In this document: piece after piece, positions 26,138 through 35,884 of the stretch
Layout: each line of letters opens with the position of its first letter
How positions within the stretch are numbered: position 1 is the first letter of the stretch
Assembly: GCA_030372985.1 (NCBI GenBank)
Contig: JAUCQB010000146.1
Span: 1-50,178, forward strand
Reading direction: 5' to 3'
DNA length: 50,178 nt
Source of the DNA: Phycisphaerae bacterium
Lineage (GTDB): Bacteria; Planctomycetota; Phycisphaerae; UBA1845; PWPN01
Position numbers and translations under genes: made by a program
Notes under the pieces: model-generated
The model's input: the letters and a program-made list of their open reading frames with translations, nothing else
What the model was told of the DNA's origin: nothing
Databases searched by the model: none

Positions 26138-27838
26138 ATGCGGTTCTTGCCTGTTGTCATCTCGTTCCCCCTTATCTGGGCCGCGGCGGCCGCCCAGGCG
26201 CAGCTCTGGCCGCCGGTGGTTGATGAACGTTCCGGCGTGGTCGCGACGGACACCTCCGGCTGGGGCGGGCCGGTCACCCCGATGCAGGGCCCGCAGTTCT
26301 TCGACGCCCTGGGGATGAAATGGTGGTACAACTACCTCCCCGACAGCAGCCCTTCGAGGGTCTTTCCCGGCTACCACAAGCTGTACATGTACTGGCGGGC
26401 GACGCTGACCAGCTACACGCCGGCGCAGATCCAGGCACATGCCGCGGCCGCGGCGGCGGCTTACCCGGGCCAGACCATCTGGTGGGCGATGAGCAATGAG
26501 CCCAATGACCTTGGGCAGGCCAACCAGTCGGCCAGCGCGTTCGCGGAAATCTACTATCTTCACCATCGCAACCTGAAGATCGGCGACCCGAACTGCCGGA
26601 TCATGGGGCCGGGCATCCTGAACTGGGATTTCCTGAGCACCTCGGTGTGGCAGAAGGGCAAGGACTGGTACGAGGGGTTCCGCCAGGCCTGGTATGACAA
26701 TCCGACCTGTCGGGCGTACAGCGAGGCGGAGTACGGGGTCTCGTATCCGCCGCAGGATGCGTTCAACCTGCACACCTATGACTTGAGAGGCGTCCAGGGC
26801 ACGCCGTATGCGCCCGAAGACTGGCGATATTCGCGCGACCAGATGCTCATGTGCCACAACGACCTGCAGAGCTACCCGGAGACGGCGGGCAAGCAGATCT
26901 GGCTGACCGAGTTCGGGGCCCTGCGATCGGCGACGATGGCCGACAATATCATCCTGACGCGGCAACTGGTGGGCTGGATGCGCGACCAGTCTTTTATCGC
27001 GAGATGGGTTTGGTTCACCATTCATAGCGACAAAAACTGGTCCGACAGCGACCCTCCGAGGCTTGAACTGCTGGACGAGAACGGGCAGCCGTGGCCGGTG
27101 GGACTGGTGGCCCAGGAACTGGCGACGCTTCCGATTGATGTCAAGGTCGACCCGATCAACGGGCACTATGCGACCGATCCGGTGACGGCGTATCTGCGCG
27201 TGGGGACAACAACGGCGTCCGGCATCAACGACGTGGCCGGCGATCATCCGCGGTTCGAACTGGTGCAAGGGGCCTCGCTGGCCGCGGGCACCATGAGAGG
27301 TCGGGAAATCGCCGCCGGGAGCCATCGGTTCATCCGCAAGGTGGTGTTCCAGTACACGACGAACTACGACAACAGCAAGGTCAAGATGATCGTGGACGGC
27401 GTGGTCCGGAGCGGATCGAGCAGCCAGGTGTGGGAGATGGATCAATACGGGGGGCAGAACGGTTCTGTCGAGCTGACCTTCGACACGCCGGATCGCATCC
27501 GGGCTGTGGCGACGGGGCTGGTGGTCGTGCAGCCGTTCACCTATGTCCAGGCGACCGGCGGCTGGTACGGGGAATTGAAGAATCTGGTGATCTATTCCGA
27601 GCCTGATGGAGGCCTGGTGGCGCCGGATTTTGATGGGGACATGGATGTTGACCAGGCGGACTTCGGGCATTTCCAGGCCTGCTACTCGAGTCCCGGCCTG
27701 GCGCCGACGGACCCGACCTGCCGCGATGCTCTGCTGGACGGTGACAACGATGTCGATGGCGCGGACTTCGCGGTCTTTCTCAGATGCCTCAGCGGTGCAG
27801 GTGTTTCGCCTGATCCAGACTGCGAGACGGCCCAGTAG
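26138..27838 (+). CDS. exported clan GH-A-like glycosidase with dockerin-like C-terminal repeats
   Basis: A 566-residue exported protein. The signal peptide covers about 1-21. The barrel domain carries WWAMSNEPND with candidate acid/base E121 and IWLTEFGALRS with candidate nucleophile E258, the two-Glu layout of clan GH-A enzymes; MKWWYNYLP and FIARWVWFTIHS support a TIM barrel of the glycosyl-hydrolase catalytic-core (PF11790-like) or related type. A beta-rich domain (about 345-495) follows. The tail holds two dockerin-type Ca-binding repeats, DFDGDMDVDQADFGHFQACY and LDGDNDVDGADFAVFLRCL. The ATG at 26138 has GGAGG eight bases upstream. Substrate unknown; the following gene encodes an exported esterase-like protein, so a joint role in plant or algal glycan use is plausible. 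Confidence 0.8.
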   Translation: MRFLPVVISFPLIWAAAAAQAQLWPPVVDERSGVVATDTSGWGGPVTPMQGPQFFDALGMKWWYNYLPDSSPSRVFPGYHKLYMYWRATLTSYTPAQIQAHAAAAAAAYPGQTIWWAMSNEPNDLGQANQSASAFAEIYYLHHRNLKIGDPNCRIMGPGILNWDFLSTSVWQKGKDWYEGFRQAWYDNPTCRAYSEAEYGVSYPPQDAFNLHTYDLRGVQGTPYAPEDWRYSRDQMLMCHNDLQSYPETAGKQIWLTEFGALRSATMADNIILTRQLVGWMRDQSFIARWVWFTIHSDKNWSDSDPPRLELLDENGQPWPVGLVAQELATLPIDVKVDPINGHYATDPVTAYLRVGTTTASGINDVAGDHPRFELVQGASLAAGTMRGREIAAGSHRFIRKVVFQYTTNYDNSKVKMIVDGVVRSGSSSQVWEMDQYGGQNGSVELTFDTPDRIRAVATGLVVVQPFTYVQATGGWYGELKNLVIYSEPDGGLVAPDFDGDMDVDQADFGHFQACYSSPGLAPTDPTCRDALLDGDNDVDGADFAVFLRCLSGAGVSPDPDCETAQ

Positions 27839-27913
27839 GGGCAGTTCCTTTCCACGCGCCGATCCTGTATAAGCGTGTGGCAGTTTCGGTTGAACCTTTC
27901 TGGAGGCTGAGCG

Positions 27914-29998
27914 ATGCGCAGATCGATCCTGATCGCGGCGTTTTTATGGTCGCTGGTTTTCCCGTGGTGCGTCCGCGGAGCCGGGCTGGCGGCCTCGGAG
28001 GATCCGCGGTGGTCCGACTGGCCGAATACCGACACGGTGTTCAAGCCGACCAAATACGCCTCGCTCAACGAGTGGAAGCAGCGGCGGGAATGGCTGCGCG
28101 GGCAGGTGCGATTCGCGGCCGGGCTCGATCCCGAGCCGGCGCGGACGCCACTGAATCCGCACGTCTTTGGCAAGATCGAGCACGACGATTACACCATCGA
28201 GAAGGTGTACTTCGAGAGCATGCCGGGGGTGCTGGTGTGCGGTAACCTCTACCGATCGCGGAACGCGCCGGGCAAGTGTCCGGGCGTGGCGTGTCCGCAC
28301 GGGCACTGGAAGGAAGGACGGATCAACCACGAGGAACTCGGGTCGATTCCGGCGCGGTGTATCACGCTGGCGAAGCTCGGCGCGGTGGTCTTCGCCTACG
28401 ACATGGTCGGCTACAACGACAGCGGCAAGCAGTTCGATCATCGCGCGGCGGTCTGGAATGAACCCGCCAACGCCCTGTGGCAGTTCAGCATTCTTGGCCT
28501 GCAGACGTGGAACAGCATGCGGGTGATCGATTTCCTGCAGTCGCTGCCGGACGTCGATCCGAAGCGGATCGGCGTGACGGGGGCATCCGGCGGCGGCACG
28601 CAGACGTTCATTGTCTCGGCTGTTGACGATCGCGTCTCCGTGGCCGCGCCGGTCAACATGATCTCCAGCACCATGCAGGGCGGATGCATCTGCGAGAACG
28701 CGCCGCTGCTGCGGATCGGGACGGACAACATGGACATCGGGGCGCTGCTGGCCCCCAAGCCGCTGCTGATGGTCAGCGCGACCGGCGACTGGACCGCCAA
28801 GACGCCGCAGGTCGAGTACCCGATGATCCGCGGGGTCTACGAGCTGTACGGAGCCGCGGATCATGTGGCTAACGTGCACATTGACGCTCCGCACAACTAC
28901 AACAAGGCCAGCCGGGAGGCGATGTACAAGTTCTTCGGCAAGTGGCTGCTGAACCGCCCCGATGCCGATTCGCTGAAGGAGGGCGATATCCAGGTGCCGA
29001 AGCCTGAGGACATGCTGGTTTTCGCGAAGGACGCTTCGCCTGCGAACGTGCTGACGTTCGATCAGGTACGACAGCAGTGGAAGGAGATGTGCCGCAAGCA
29101 GATCGAGGCGATGAGGCCGGACAATGCCGAGAATGCGGAGAGACTTGGCGGCTTCGTGCGCCGTTCGCTGAGTTACATGGTCGGCAGTCGTTTCCCGAAG
29201 ACTGGTGAGGCCATTCGCAAGGAGCTCAGCTCCTCCGCAGACCAGTTGTGGCCCTGCAAGGAATGTGTTTACGTTCGCGACAACCGGCCGGTGCGGGTGA
29301 CGGAAGTGGGCTCGATGATGGCGTCGGATAGCCGTGGGCATCGTGTGACGGTTATTGTCCCAGCGGAGGGACTCGCGGTGCTGGAGGGGATGAAGACTGC
29401 AGAGGCCGGCGACGGATCACAAACGCTCGAGTTGATACGGCGCCGGGCCAACCTGTCTGATCGCGTGCTGGTGGTTGAGCCTTTTGGACTTCGCAAGCCG
29501 GCCTCGCAGCCTGCCCCCGGCCGTGGGGCGACGAAGTTCTTCACCTGTTTCAACCGGACGGACGCGGCCGAGGCGGTGTACGACATTGTGACCGTGCTGG
29601 GTTCGGTGATGAACGAGGCCCGCACGAAGCAGGTGACGCTCGCCGGGTTCGGGAAGATGGGGCCGTTGTGCCTGGTCGCTCGGGCAATGATCCCCGATGA
29701 ACCGGCCGTCGAAAAGAACGTTGCCTGCATCCTGGACATGAACCAGTTCGAGGAAGGGACTGACGAGGCGTATCTCAGGCAGATCGACATCCCAGGTATC
29801 GAGCGAATCGGTGGATTGCGGGCGATTGGCGCGGCAGCCGCGACCGGCCCGATCTGGCTGTTCAATACCGGCGACAAGTTTGACGCGACATGGGCGCAGA
29901 AAGCCGGCGAGGTTCACAAGCGGGATATCCGCGTGGAGCGCGGGCCGGCGGATTTCGAGCAGATCAGCACGGCGATCAGCAAGGCATCTGTACGGTGA
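27914..29998 (+). CDS. exported alpha/beta hydrolase, acetyl-xylan-esterase-like
   Basis: A 694-residue protein with a signal peptide (about 1-23). Residues 90-360 form an alpha/beta hydrolase: CPGVACPHGHWKEGR before the oxyanion region, nucleophile S225 in GVTGASGGGTQT, then KPLLMVSATGDWT for the acid strand and NVHIDAPHNYN for the catalytic His region. It resembles planctomycete acetyl-xylan esterase or dienelactone-hydrolase-like proteins. The C-terminal 300 residues are not assigned and look like a second, degenerate hydrolase-like domain. The ATG at 27914 has GGAGG seven bases upstream. It lies 75 bases after the glycosidase-like gene and may be co-transcribed. Expected role: removing ester groups from polysaccharide side chains, inferred from family and context. 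Confidence 0.75.
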   Translation: MRRSILIAAFLWSLVFPWCVRGAGLAASEDPRWSDWPNTDTVFKPTKYASLNEWKQRREWLRGQVRFAAGLDPEPARTPLNPHVFGKIEHDDYTIEKVYFESMPGVLVCGNLYRSRNAPGKCPGVACPHGHWKEGRINHEELGSIPARCITLAKLGAVVFAYDMVGYNDSGKQFDHRAAVWNEPANALWQFSILGLQTWNSMRVIDFLQSLPDVDPKRIGVTGASGGGTQTFIVSAVDDRVSVAAPVNMISSTMQGGCICENAPLLRIGTDNMDIGALLAPKPLLMVSATGDWTAKTPQVEYPMIRGVYELYGAADHVANVHIDAPHNYNKASREAMYKFFGKWLLNRPDADSLKEGDIQVPKPEDMLVFAKDASPANVLTFDQVRQQWKEMCRKQIEAMRPDNAENAERLGGFVRRSLSYMVGSRFPKTGEAIRKELSSSADQLWPCKECVYVRDNRPVRVTEVGSMMASDSRGHRVTVIVPAEGLAVLEGMKTAEAGDGSQTLELIRRRANLSDRVLVVEPFGLRKPASQPAPGRGATKFFTCFNRTDAAEAVYDIVTVLGSVMNEARTKQVTLAGFGKMGPLCLVARAMIPDEPAVEKNVACILDMNQFEEGTDEAYLRQIDIPGIERIGGLRAIGAAAATGPIWLFNTGDKFDATWAQKAGEVHKRDIRVERGPADFEQISTAISKASVR

Positions 29999-30143
29999 GA
30001 TAAGCAATGCTGGAAACAGAACTTCCGTCCGTCTGGGCATTCGCGATTGGCTGATACTCTTGCCATATCCCCGTACACGCTGCTATCCTAAAGCCCCAAT
30101 CGCCGCGTGATGTACCGCGGAGCCGGCATGAAGAGCCATTACC

Positions 30144-31247
30144 TTGAACGATTATCATAAACGGGTCCTTATCGGGGTCGAACTGGAAGCCTACAGCATC
30201 GGATCGGGCGATTATCAGATTGGTCGCCGTCTGTCCCGGCCTCGGCCGGGTTTGTCCGAGGACGGGGAGCGCTTCAGTCGCGATACGTCGATCGGCAGCG
30301 AATACAACAGCCGGCCGTTCGAGACCGTGCGCGAGGCCTCCTTCCTGCTGAAGTCCGGGCTGCGCAAGTACATGCGCAAGCTGTATCGCAGCCAGCATCC
30401 CGGCCGCAAGCACACGGTTCCCCTGCTGGTGGGCGGCTGGAGCGACCGTTTCGCGGGCACGCACCTGCACATTTCGATTGCCGACCGGACGCTGGATCGC
30501 GACGACGCCTGTTCGCTGGCCTGGCACATTCACGACCACATTCCCTTTCTGATCGCGATCGGGTCCAACTCACCCATCTGGGCCAAGCAGATCACTACGC
30601 GGGCCTCCAACCGTTTCCTGCGAGCCACCGACATCTACTTCCGCCCCATCGCGCGCGGCGAGCTGACCTCGGAAGACACCCATGAGATGGTCTTCAGCCC
30701 GGGGCGCAAACGCAAACCTCCCACGCTGGAGCTTCGGGTGCTCGACTCCAATTTGCCCCCGTATGTGGTCGCGGCCCTGGCCCTGGTGAAGGCCATCTCG
30801 CTGCGGTGGTTGAAGCGTAAGGGGGCCACCAATCGCATTCGTCACTCCGAGTACATCTGGGCCCGGCTCGATGCCGGCACTCGAGGCATGCGCTGCACGC
30901 TGCCGTGGCAGGGTGAGTGGATGCTCGCCAGGCTGTACCTCGACCGGTTTCTGTGGGAGTATCGCGAGGAGCTGGAACAGATGGACGTCCCGGCCGAGGT
31001 CTACGATGTGCTCCGCCTGATCAAGCGAGGCTATACCGGCGCCCGCCTGATCCACGAGGCGGCGGTCATTGCCAGACGCGAGCATCCTCAGACGTGGCAG
31101 CGGCGGTTTGCCAAACGCTACAGCGAAGGGCTCGAGAACCTTTTGAGCGGGAATTCCCTGTGGGCCTTCGCCGCGGCCCTGCAGGTGGAGCTGCCCGACG
31201 TCAGTAACGTCTGGCTCGGGCGTCGCAATGCGCCGATAGGGGGGTAG
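30144..31247 (+). CDS. GCS2-family glutamate-cysteine-ligase-like (carboxylate-amine ligase)
   Basis: A 367-residue cytoplasmic protein of the GCS2 (PF04107) family, whose members join glutamate to an amine such as cysteine using ATP. Family landmarks are the N-terminal VLIGVELEAYSIG, the metal/substrate histidines in GTHLHISIADRT, and LELRVLDSNLPP. The start is a TTG at 30144 with AAGAG about eight bases upstream; an in-frame stop lies five codons earlier, so no ATG start is available. The nearby ATG at 30128 is in another frame. The substrate is unsure: many bacterial GCS2 proteins (YbdK type) have only weak gamma-glutamylcysteine activity. It stands alone after the esterase gene and converges on the formate-tetrahydrofolate ligase gene. 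Confidence 0.8.
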   Translation: MNDYHKRVLIGVELEAYSIGSGDYQIGRRLSRPRPGLSEDGERFSRDTSIGSEYNSRPFETVREASFLLKSGLRKYMRKLYRSQHPGRKHTVPLLVGGWSDRFAGTHLHISIADRTLDRDDACSLAWHIHDHIPFLIAIGSNSPIWAKQITTRASNRFLRATDIYFRPIARGELTSEDTHEMVFSPGRKRKPPTLELRVLDSNLPPYVVAALALVKAISLRWLKRKGATNRIRHSEYIWARLDAGTRGMRCTLPWQGEWMLARLYLDRFLWEYREELEQMDVPAEVYDVLRLIKRGYTGARLIHEAAVIARREHPQTWQRRFAKRYSEGLENLLSGNSLWAFAAALQVELPDVSNVWLGRRNAPIGG

Positions 31248-31594
31248 CAAGGCGGCCCGCTGGCGACGTGAGATGGTCACGGCCTTTGCCCGCAACCCAA
31301 GTGAATGACGAATGACGAAACCCGAATGACGAATGAATGACGAAGCCCGAATGACGAATTGAAGCCCGGGCGGCCCATCCATGCCGCTGAAGCACAGCGG
31401 AGCCGGATGAAGGACCTCAGATTGACCGTTCCCTGCCGGATGTGATTGCACCTCTCAAGGTCATCATTGGTTGCCGTTCGGTCATCGTGTTCCCCAACGC
31501 TCGCTGATGCGAAGGGTTACCCGGCCTGAAAGCCAACAGCTAGGAGCTGACAGCTTCTTTCACTGATCGCTGAGAACTGAAAACTCGCCTGCCG
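31248..31594. other. convergent intergenic region with dispersed repeat
   Basis: This 347-base gap between two converging genes holds the AATGACGAA-family run (31301-31369) and, near 31535-31590, a stretch of short near-repeats built on AGCT/GCTGA words. No gene or clear T-tract terminator is visible. Confidence 0.5.
31301..31369. repeat. AATGACGAA-family repeat, copy B
   Basis: The first 31 bases (31301-31331) are identical to the start of copy C at 35885. The run then varies, repeating ATGACGAA and GCCCGAATGACGAA words. It sits between the converging ends of the GCS2 and formate-tetrahydrofolate ligase genes. Confidence 0.85.
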
Positions 31595-33289
31595 TCAGAA
31601 CAACCCCGTGATCCGGCCATGGTCGTCCACATCGATGTTCATGGCGGCCGGGTGGCGGCCGAAGGCGGGCATGGTCTGTATCTGGCCGATGAGGGGTGTC
31701 AGGAAGCCCGCGCCGCCGGCGAGGCGGACATCGCGGACCGGCACGCGGAAGCCGGTGGGGCGGCCCAGGCGGTTGGGATCGTGCGAGAGTGAGTACTGGG
31801 TCTTGGCCATGCAGATCGGCAGGTTGCCGAAGCCCAGGCGCGTGAGCGATTCGACCGCGGCGCTGGCCGTCGGTTCATAATCGACCCCGTCTCCGCCGTA
31901 GATTTCCCTGACAATCGTCTCGATTTTCTTCTTGACGGGCCAGTTGTCTTCATAGAGCATGCGGAAGGGCGCCGGCTTGGGCGCGGTCGCCGCTCGAATC
32001 ACCGCCTCGGCCAGGGCCTGCCCGCCGGCGCCACCCTTGCCGTGAACGTCGCTGACGGCCACATCGAACGCCCCGGCCTGGCGGGCGGCATCTGCGATGG
32101 CGGCGATCTCCTCGTCGCTGTCGGTCGGAAAGCGGTTGATGGCCACCACACACGGCAGGTTGAATTTGCCCACGTTCTCGAGGTGCTTTTCCATATTGGG
32201 CAGACCGGCCCGGAGGTTCTCGACGTTGGGCTGAAAGATGGTCTGGTCGATCAGACGGCCGGGGACGACGCGGTACTCGCCGCTATGGGCCTTGAGTGCC
32301 CGGACCGTGACGACCAGGACGGCGACGTCGGGCGCCCGGCCCGAGACCCGGCACTTGATGTCGCAGAACTTCTCGAAACCCATGTCCGCGCCGAAGCCCG
32401 CCTCGGTGATAACGAAGTCCGCACAACGAAGGGCGATTTCATCGGCCAGGATCGAACTGTTGCCGTGGGCGATGTTGGCGAAGGGCCCGGCATGGACGAA
32501 GGCGGGCACGTGCTCAATGGTCTGCAGGACGTTGGGCATGATCGCGTCCCTGAGCAGGGCGGTCATGGCCCCGCCCGCCCGAATCGCGTCGGCGAAGACG
32601 GGAATGTCCTGGTTGGTGTAGCCGATCACAATTCGTCCCAGGCGCCGGCGCAGGTCCGCGAGCGAGCGGGCCAGCGCCAGAACGGCCATCACTTCACTGG
32701 CGCTGGTCAGGTCGAAGCGGGTTTCGCGCGGGAAACCGTGCCCGCCCAGTCCCACGACGATGTCGCGGAGGGCCGCGTCGTTCATGTCCACGCAACGCCG
32801 CCAGACGACTTTCATGGGGTCCAGACGGCCGGGGTTGCCCTTGACCATGGTCGTGTCGATCAGGGCGCTCAGAAGGGCGTGGGCACTGTTGACCGCGTGC
32901 ATGTCGCCGGTGAGGTGGAGGTTCAGGTCCTCCATCGGCAGCACCTGCGAATATCCTCCGCCCGCAGCGCCGCCCTTGATTCCGAAAACCGGCCCCATCG
33001 AGGGCTGCCTGATGCAACACGCGGCCCGCTTTCCTACGCAGGCCAAGGCCTGTGCCAGCCCGACCGTCGTGACCGTCTTGCCTTCGCCGAGCGGCGTCGG
33101 AGTGATGCCCGTGACCACGACGTACTTACCGAAGCGGCCTTCGCCGAGGCGGTCGATGGCCGACAGGCGAACCTTGGCCTTGTATCGCCCGAACGGCTCG
33201 ACTTCATCATCCAACAGGCCCAGCCTCGCAGTGATCTCCTGGATCGGCAGCAGCTTGGCACTTTGTGCAATCGCCAGATCGGAATCCAT
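31595..33289 (-). CDS. fhs: formate-tetrahydrofolate ligase
   Basis: A 564-residue cytosolic enzyme that makes 10-formyl-tetrahydrofolate from formate, tetrahydrofolate and ATP. It supplies one-carbon units for purines or the methyl branch of the acetyl-CoA pathway. The nucleotide loop TPTPLGEGKT lies at about residues 63-72. Other family landmarks are RQPSMGPVFGIKGGAAGGGY, LHLTGDMHAVNSAHALLSA, FVHAGPFANIAHGNSS and TEAGFGADMGFEKF. The length is normal and the chain is intact. The ATG at 33289 follows the stop of the lipoprotein gene by six bases, suggesting co-transcription. No other folate or acetyl-CoA pathway genes are adjacent, so its pathway context is open. Confidence 0.96.
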   Translation of the reverse strand: MDSDLAIAQSAKLLPIQEITARLGLLDDEVEPFGRYKAKVRLSAIDRLGEGRFGKYVVVTGITPTPLGEGKTVTTVGLAQALACVGKRAACCIRQPSMGPVFGIKGGAAGGGYSQVLPMEDLNLHLTGDMHAVNSAHALLSALIDTTMVKGNPGRLDPMKVVWRRCVDMNDAALRDIVVGLGGHGFPRETRFDLTSASEVMAVLALARSLADLRRRLGRIVIGYTNQDIPVFADAIRAGGAMTALLRDAIMPNVLQTIEHVPAFVHAGPFANIAHGNSSILADEIALRCADFVITEAGFGADMGFEKFCDIKCRVSGRAPDVAVLVVTVRALKAHSGEYRVVPGRLIDQTIFQPNVENLRAGLPNMEKHLENVGKFNLPCVVAINRFPTDSDEEIAAIADAARQAGAFDVAVSDVHGKGGAGGQALAEAVIRAATAPKPAPFRMLYEDNWPVKKKIETIVREIYGGDGVDYEPTASAAVESLTRLGFGNLPICMAKTQYSLSHDPNRLGRPTGFRVPVRDVRLAGGAGFLTPLIGQIQTMPAFGRHPAAMNIDVDDHGRITGLF

Positions 33290-33295
33290 GACAGA

Positions 33296-34009
33296 TCATC
33301 CCTGTGGTCCGGATGCAGGTGCGGTGCGGGTGGCCGTCGCGGGCTTGGAATGCGATTTGGGTGACGCAAAGGACAACTTGGCTACCCTCCAGTACGACAG
33401 GCCGCTGACCGACTCCCGGCTCAGTTCGATGGAGAGGGTGGCCGTCTGTTTCCTGGCCGGGTCGGTTTCGGCCGGGTCGTGGCACACATCATACAGCAGG
33501 TGAACGGAGGTTGGGGTTTCATTCGCGACCAACATTTGACGGCCGGCGGCCTCGACGTCGGTGTCGAAACTGCGGATATAGTGGGCGGCGATCGGGGCCC
33601 AGTCCTTGACAAAGGTATACAGTCGCCGGTCGCGGGCTTTCGATCGGGCGGTATCTGCCGGCCTGTTTGGAGACTCGCCGATTCTTGCGGCGATGGTGGA
33701 ATAGGCGGCCAGCGAGTGCGTCAGCCGCAGCGCTTCCTTCTGCCGCGTGGTGTCGTGGGCCTGGGCGGCCTGTACATCATCAGCGATCGACCGAAGGAGA
33801 ACGAAGGCGACCTGTTTGGGTGTCGCGGTGGTGTCGAGCCGCAGGCCGTAGGCGGTCACGGGTTTCACCTCGGCCGGCGGAATGCCCTCATCCGGAGCGC
33901 TGCAGCCGGTCAGGCAGGCCAAAACCACGGTGGCAGCCAACGCCGCCGCGGGCACAAGTGGCAGCGGCGATTTCGACGACGAGCCGGAGAATGGCGATTG
34001 TTGACTCAT
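33296..34009 (-). CDS. putative lipoprotein of unknown function
   Basis: A 237-residue protein with a lipoprotein signal: a Ser-rich, Lys-containing N-terminus, a hydrophobic stretch (LVPAAALAATVVLA) and lipobox LTGC near residue 40. The mature part has no domain I recognise. It contains a helical region (FVLLRSIADDVQAAQAHD then TTRQKEALRLTHSLAAY) and a C-terminal beta-rich part (SVHLLYDVCHDPAET, YWRVAKLSF). The ATG at 34009 begins the signal; the longer upstream frame runs through the divergent HIT gene and is an artefact. No clear ribosome binding site precedes it. It lies six bases upstream of fhs and divergent from the HIT gene across 82 bases. Function unknown. Confidence 0.72.
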   Translation of the reverse strand: MSQQSPFSGSSSKSPLPLVPAAALAATVVLACLTGCSAPDEGIPPAEVKPVTAYGLRLDTTATPKQVAFVLLRSIADDVQAAQAHDTTRQKEALRLTHSLAAYSTIAARIGESPNRPADTARSKARDRRLYTFVKDWAPIAAHYIRSFDTDVEAAGRQMLVANETPTSVHLLYDVCHDPAETDPARKQTATLSIELSRESVSGLSYWRVAKLSFASPKSHSKPATATRTAPASGPQG

Positions 34010-34091
34010 AATAGACGGGGAGTCTAGCAGATATGCCGGCGGCTGCAAAGGCTTGCCCCTGTCGATCCGTCCAGTTAGACTTTCTCTCGTT

Positions 34092-34622
34092 ATGGCAGAA
34101 TTCAGTCGCAATCTGTGGGCTCCGTGGCGGATGGAGTACATCCGTTCGCTGGGCGGAGAGCGGCCGGATGAGGGCTGTTTTCTTTGCCGGTATGCCGCCA
34201 GTCCGGATGACGACGGGGAGAACCACGTGATCTGGCGGGGTTCATGCTGCCTGACGGCGTTCAACAGCTTTCCATACAACTCCGGGCATCTGCTCGTGGC
34301 TCCCCTCGGGCACGTGGCGGATCTGGATTCGATGGACGATCCCGCGCTGGATGAGCTCATTCGGCAGGTTCGCGATGCCAAGCGACTCCTGGCGGCCGTG
34401 CTGGCTCCTCAGGGCTTCAACGTCGGGATGAATTTCGGCAAGTGCGCCGGTGCGGGTCTGCCGGGGCATCTCCACGTCCATATCGTTCCACGCTGGGAGG
34501 GCGACACCAACTTCATGCCTGTGGTGGGTGATACGCGCGTGATCCCTGAAAGCCTTGCCGCGATCCACAATCGGATGATAGAAGCAGCAGGCAGCCTGGG
34601 CCTGCCGGGGGTTCGCGGATGA
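34092..34622 (+). CDS. HIT-domain nucleotide hydrolase/phosphorylase-like protein
   Basis: A 176-residue histidine-triad protein. The triad is H126-L-H128-V-H130 in GHLHVHIVPRW, and the upstream CFLC (about 29-32) is the zinc pair often seen in Ap4A-phosphorylase-like HIT proteins of this N-terminal type (NLWAPWRMEYI). Such enzymes cleave dinucleoside polyphosphates or nucleotide-phosphoramidates. The ATG at 34092 starts exactly where family similarity begins. No ribosome binding site is visible, so translation may be leaderless or weak. The 82-base gap to the divergent lipoprotein gene must hold both promoters. The dGTPase-like gene follows after 55 bases, suggesting a small nucleotide-housekeeping unit. 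Confidence 0.9.
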   Translation: MAEFSRNLWAPWRMEYIRSLGGERPDEGCFLCRYAASPDDDGENHVIWRGSCCLTAFNSFPYNSGHLLVAPLGHVADLDSMDDPALDELIRQVRDAKRLLAAVLAPQGFNVGMNFGKCAGAGLPGHLHVHIVPRWEGDTNFMPVVGDTRVIPESLAAIHNRMIEAAGSLGLPGVRG

Positions 34623-34677
34623 AGCACGCCCGCTTGTGAATCGTTCGCCCGTATCGGTCTCTCGCGAGGCGCCGGCC

Positions 34678-35832
34678 ATGAATGCCAATGTCGGCTTCCA
34701 GATCAGTCCGAGCGAAGCAGGGCTCAAGCCCTACGCGGTTACGTCAACCAACACCCGCGGCCGTGATTACTCCGAGCAGTTCGGCCGCAACATGGACCCT
34801 TATGCCATCGACCGGCAGCGAGTGCTGCACTCGGCGGCCTTCCGACGTCTGGCCCACAAGACCCAGGTCTTCGTGACCGGCGAGCACGACCATCTGCGGA
34901 CGCGCATGACTCACACGTTGGAGGTGACCAGCGTCGTGCGTCGATTGTGCGTAGCCCTTCAAGTCAACGGGGCGGTCGGCGAGCTGATCGCCATGACGCA
35001 CGATCTGGGGCATCCGCCCTTCGGTCACGCCGGGGAGGTCGCCCTTCACAAACTGATGGCTCATCATGGTGGCTTCGAGCACAACGCCCAGTCGCTTCGG
35101 ATTGTTGAGTATCTCGAGCACCCGTACCCCGCCTTCCGGGGGCTGAACCTGACGTTTGAAGTCCGCGAGTCTCTCGCCAAGCATTGCACGATTTACGACC
35201 GGCCCGGCCTGCACCGGCTGGCCGACGGCTCGCAAGCCCCGCTGGAAGGGCAGATCGCCAACCTCGCCGACCGTGTGGCATACGATTGTCATGACCTGGA
35301 AGACGCCATCGGCGAGGGGCTCCTGGACGAGGCCGTCCTGAAAGAGGCGGATCTCTGGTCCGAGGCGGCTGCTCCCATCCGGGCTGAATATGCCGATCGC
35401 GCCCTGGCGGCCGTCCGGAGGCCGATCCTCGATCGGCTGGAGGCGATTCTGCTGGAGGATGTGGTTGCGGAATCCCGGCGGCGGATCGCCTCAAGCGGAA
35501 TAGCCTCGGTCGATGATGTGCGGAACTGCGCGCAGCCGCTGATCGCTTTCTCCAAGAGCATGGAACCGCGCATTGCCGCCCTGGAGTCCTTCTTGTCCGA
35601 ACGGGTCTACCACCACAGTCGGCTGATTCGGATGGATGACAAGGCCGGCCGTCTCATCGATCAGATCTTCAACATATACCTCGCCGAGTCCAAGCTGCTC
35701 CCGCCGCGGTTCGAACGCCGGGTGAAGGAACAGGGTCTGCACCGTGTTGTCTGCGACTACATCGCAGGCATGACCGACCGGTTCTGCCAGGAAGAGTTCC
35801 GGAGGTTGTTCGAGCCGTTCGAACGGGTGTAA
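34678..35832 (+). CDS. dgt: dGTP triphosphohydrolase-like HD-domain protein
   Basis: A 384-residue HD-domain phosphohydrolase of the deoxyguanosinetriphosphate triphosphohydrolase-like family. The N-terminal RDYSEQFGRNMDPYAIDRQR and FRRLAHKTQVF are family signatures. Metal ligands are H79 (RTRMTHTLEV) and the H108-D109 pair (MTHDLGHPPFGHAGE), with a further Asp in RVAYDCHDLEDA. Members hydrolyse dNTPs to nucleoside plus triphosphate, though many bacterial homologues are untested. The ATG at 34678 has GAGG eight bases upstream; a GTG at 34636 in the same frame is weaker. It follows the HIT gene closely, in the same direction. Confidence 0.92.
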   Translation: MNANVGFQISPSEAGLKPYAVTSTNTRGRDYSEQFGRNMDPYAIDRQRVLHSAAFRRLAHKTQVFVTGEHDHLRTRMTHTLEVTSVVRRLCVALQVNGAVGELIAMTHDLGHPPFGHAGEVALHKLMAHHGGFEHNAQSLRIVEYLEHPYPAFRGLNLTFEVRESLAKHCTIYDRPGLHRLADGSQAPLEGQIANLADRVAYDCHDLEDAIGEGLLDEAVLKEADLWSEAAAPIRAEYADRALAAVRRPILDRLEAILLEDVVAESRRRIASSGIASVDDVRNCAQPLIAFSKSMEPRIAALESFLSERVYHHSRLIRMDDKAGRLIDQIFNIYLAESKLLPPRFERRVKEQGLHRVVCDYIAGMTDRFCQEEFRRLFEPFERV

Positions 35833-35884
35833 GGTGGCCGGGATCATGTCTGACATCCTGGCGAGGGCTTGCCCCTCAGCGCGA

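Noticed and set aside
34053..34381. Long minus-strand extension of the lipoprotein frame through the HIT gene
   Set aside because: The lipoprotein signal at 34009 marks the start, and the HIT motifs on the other strand explain the overlapped DNA.
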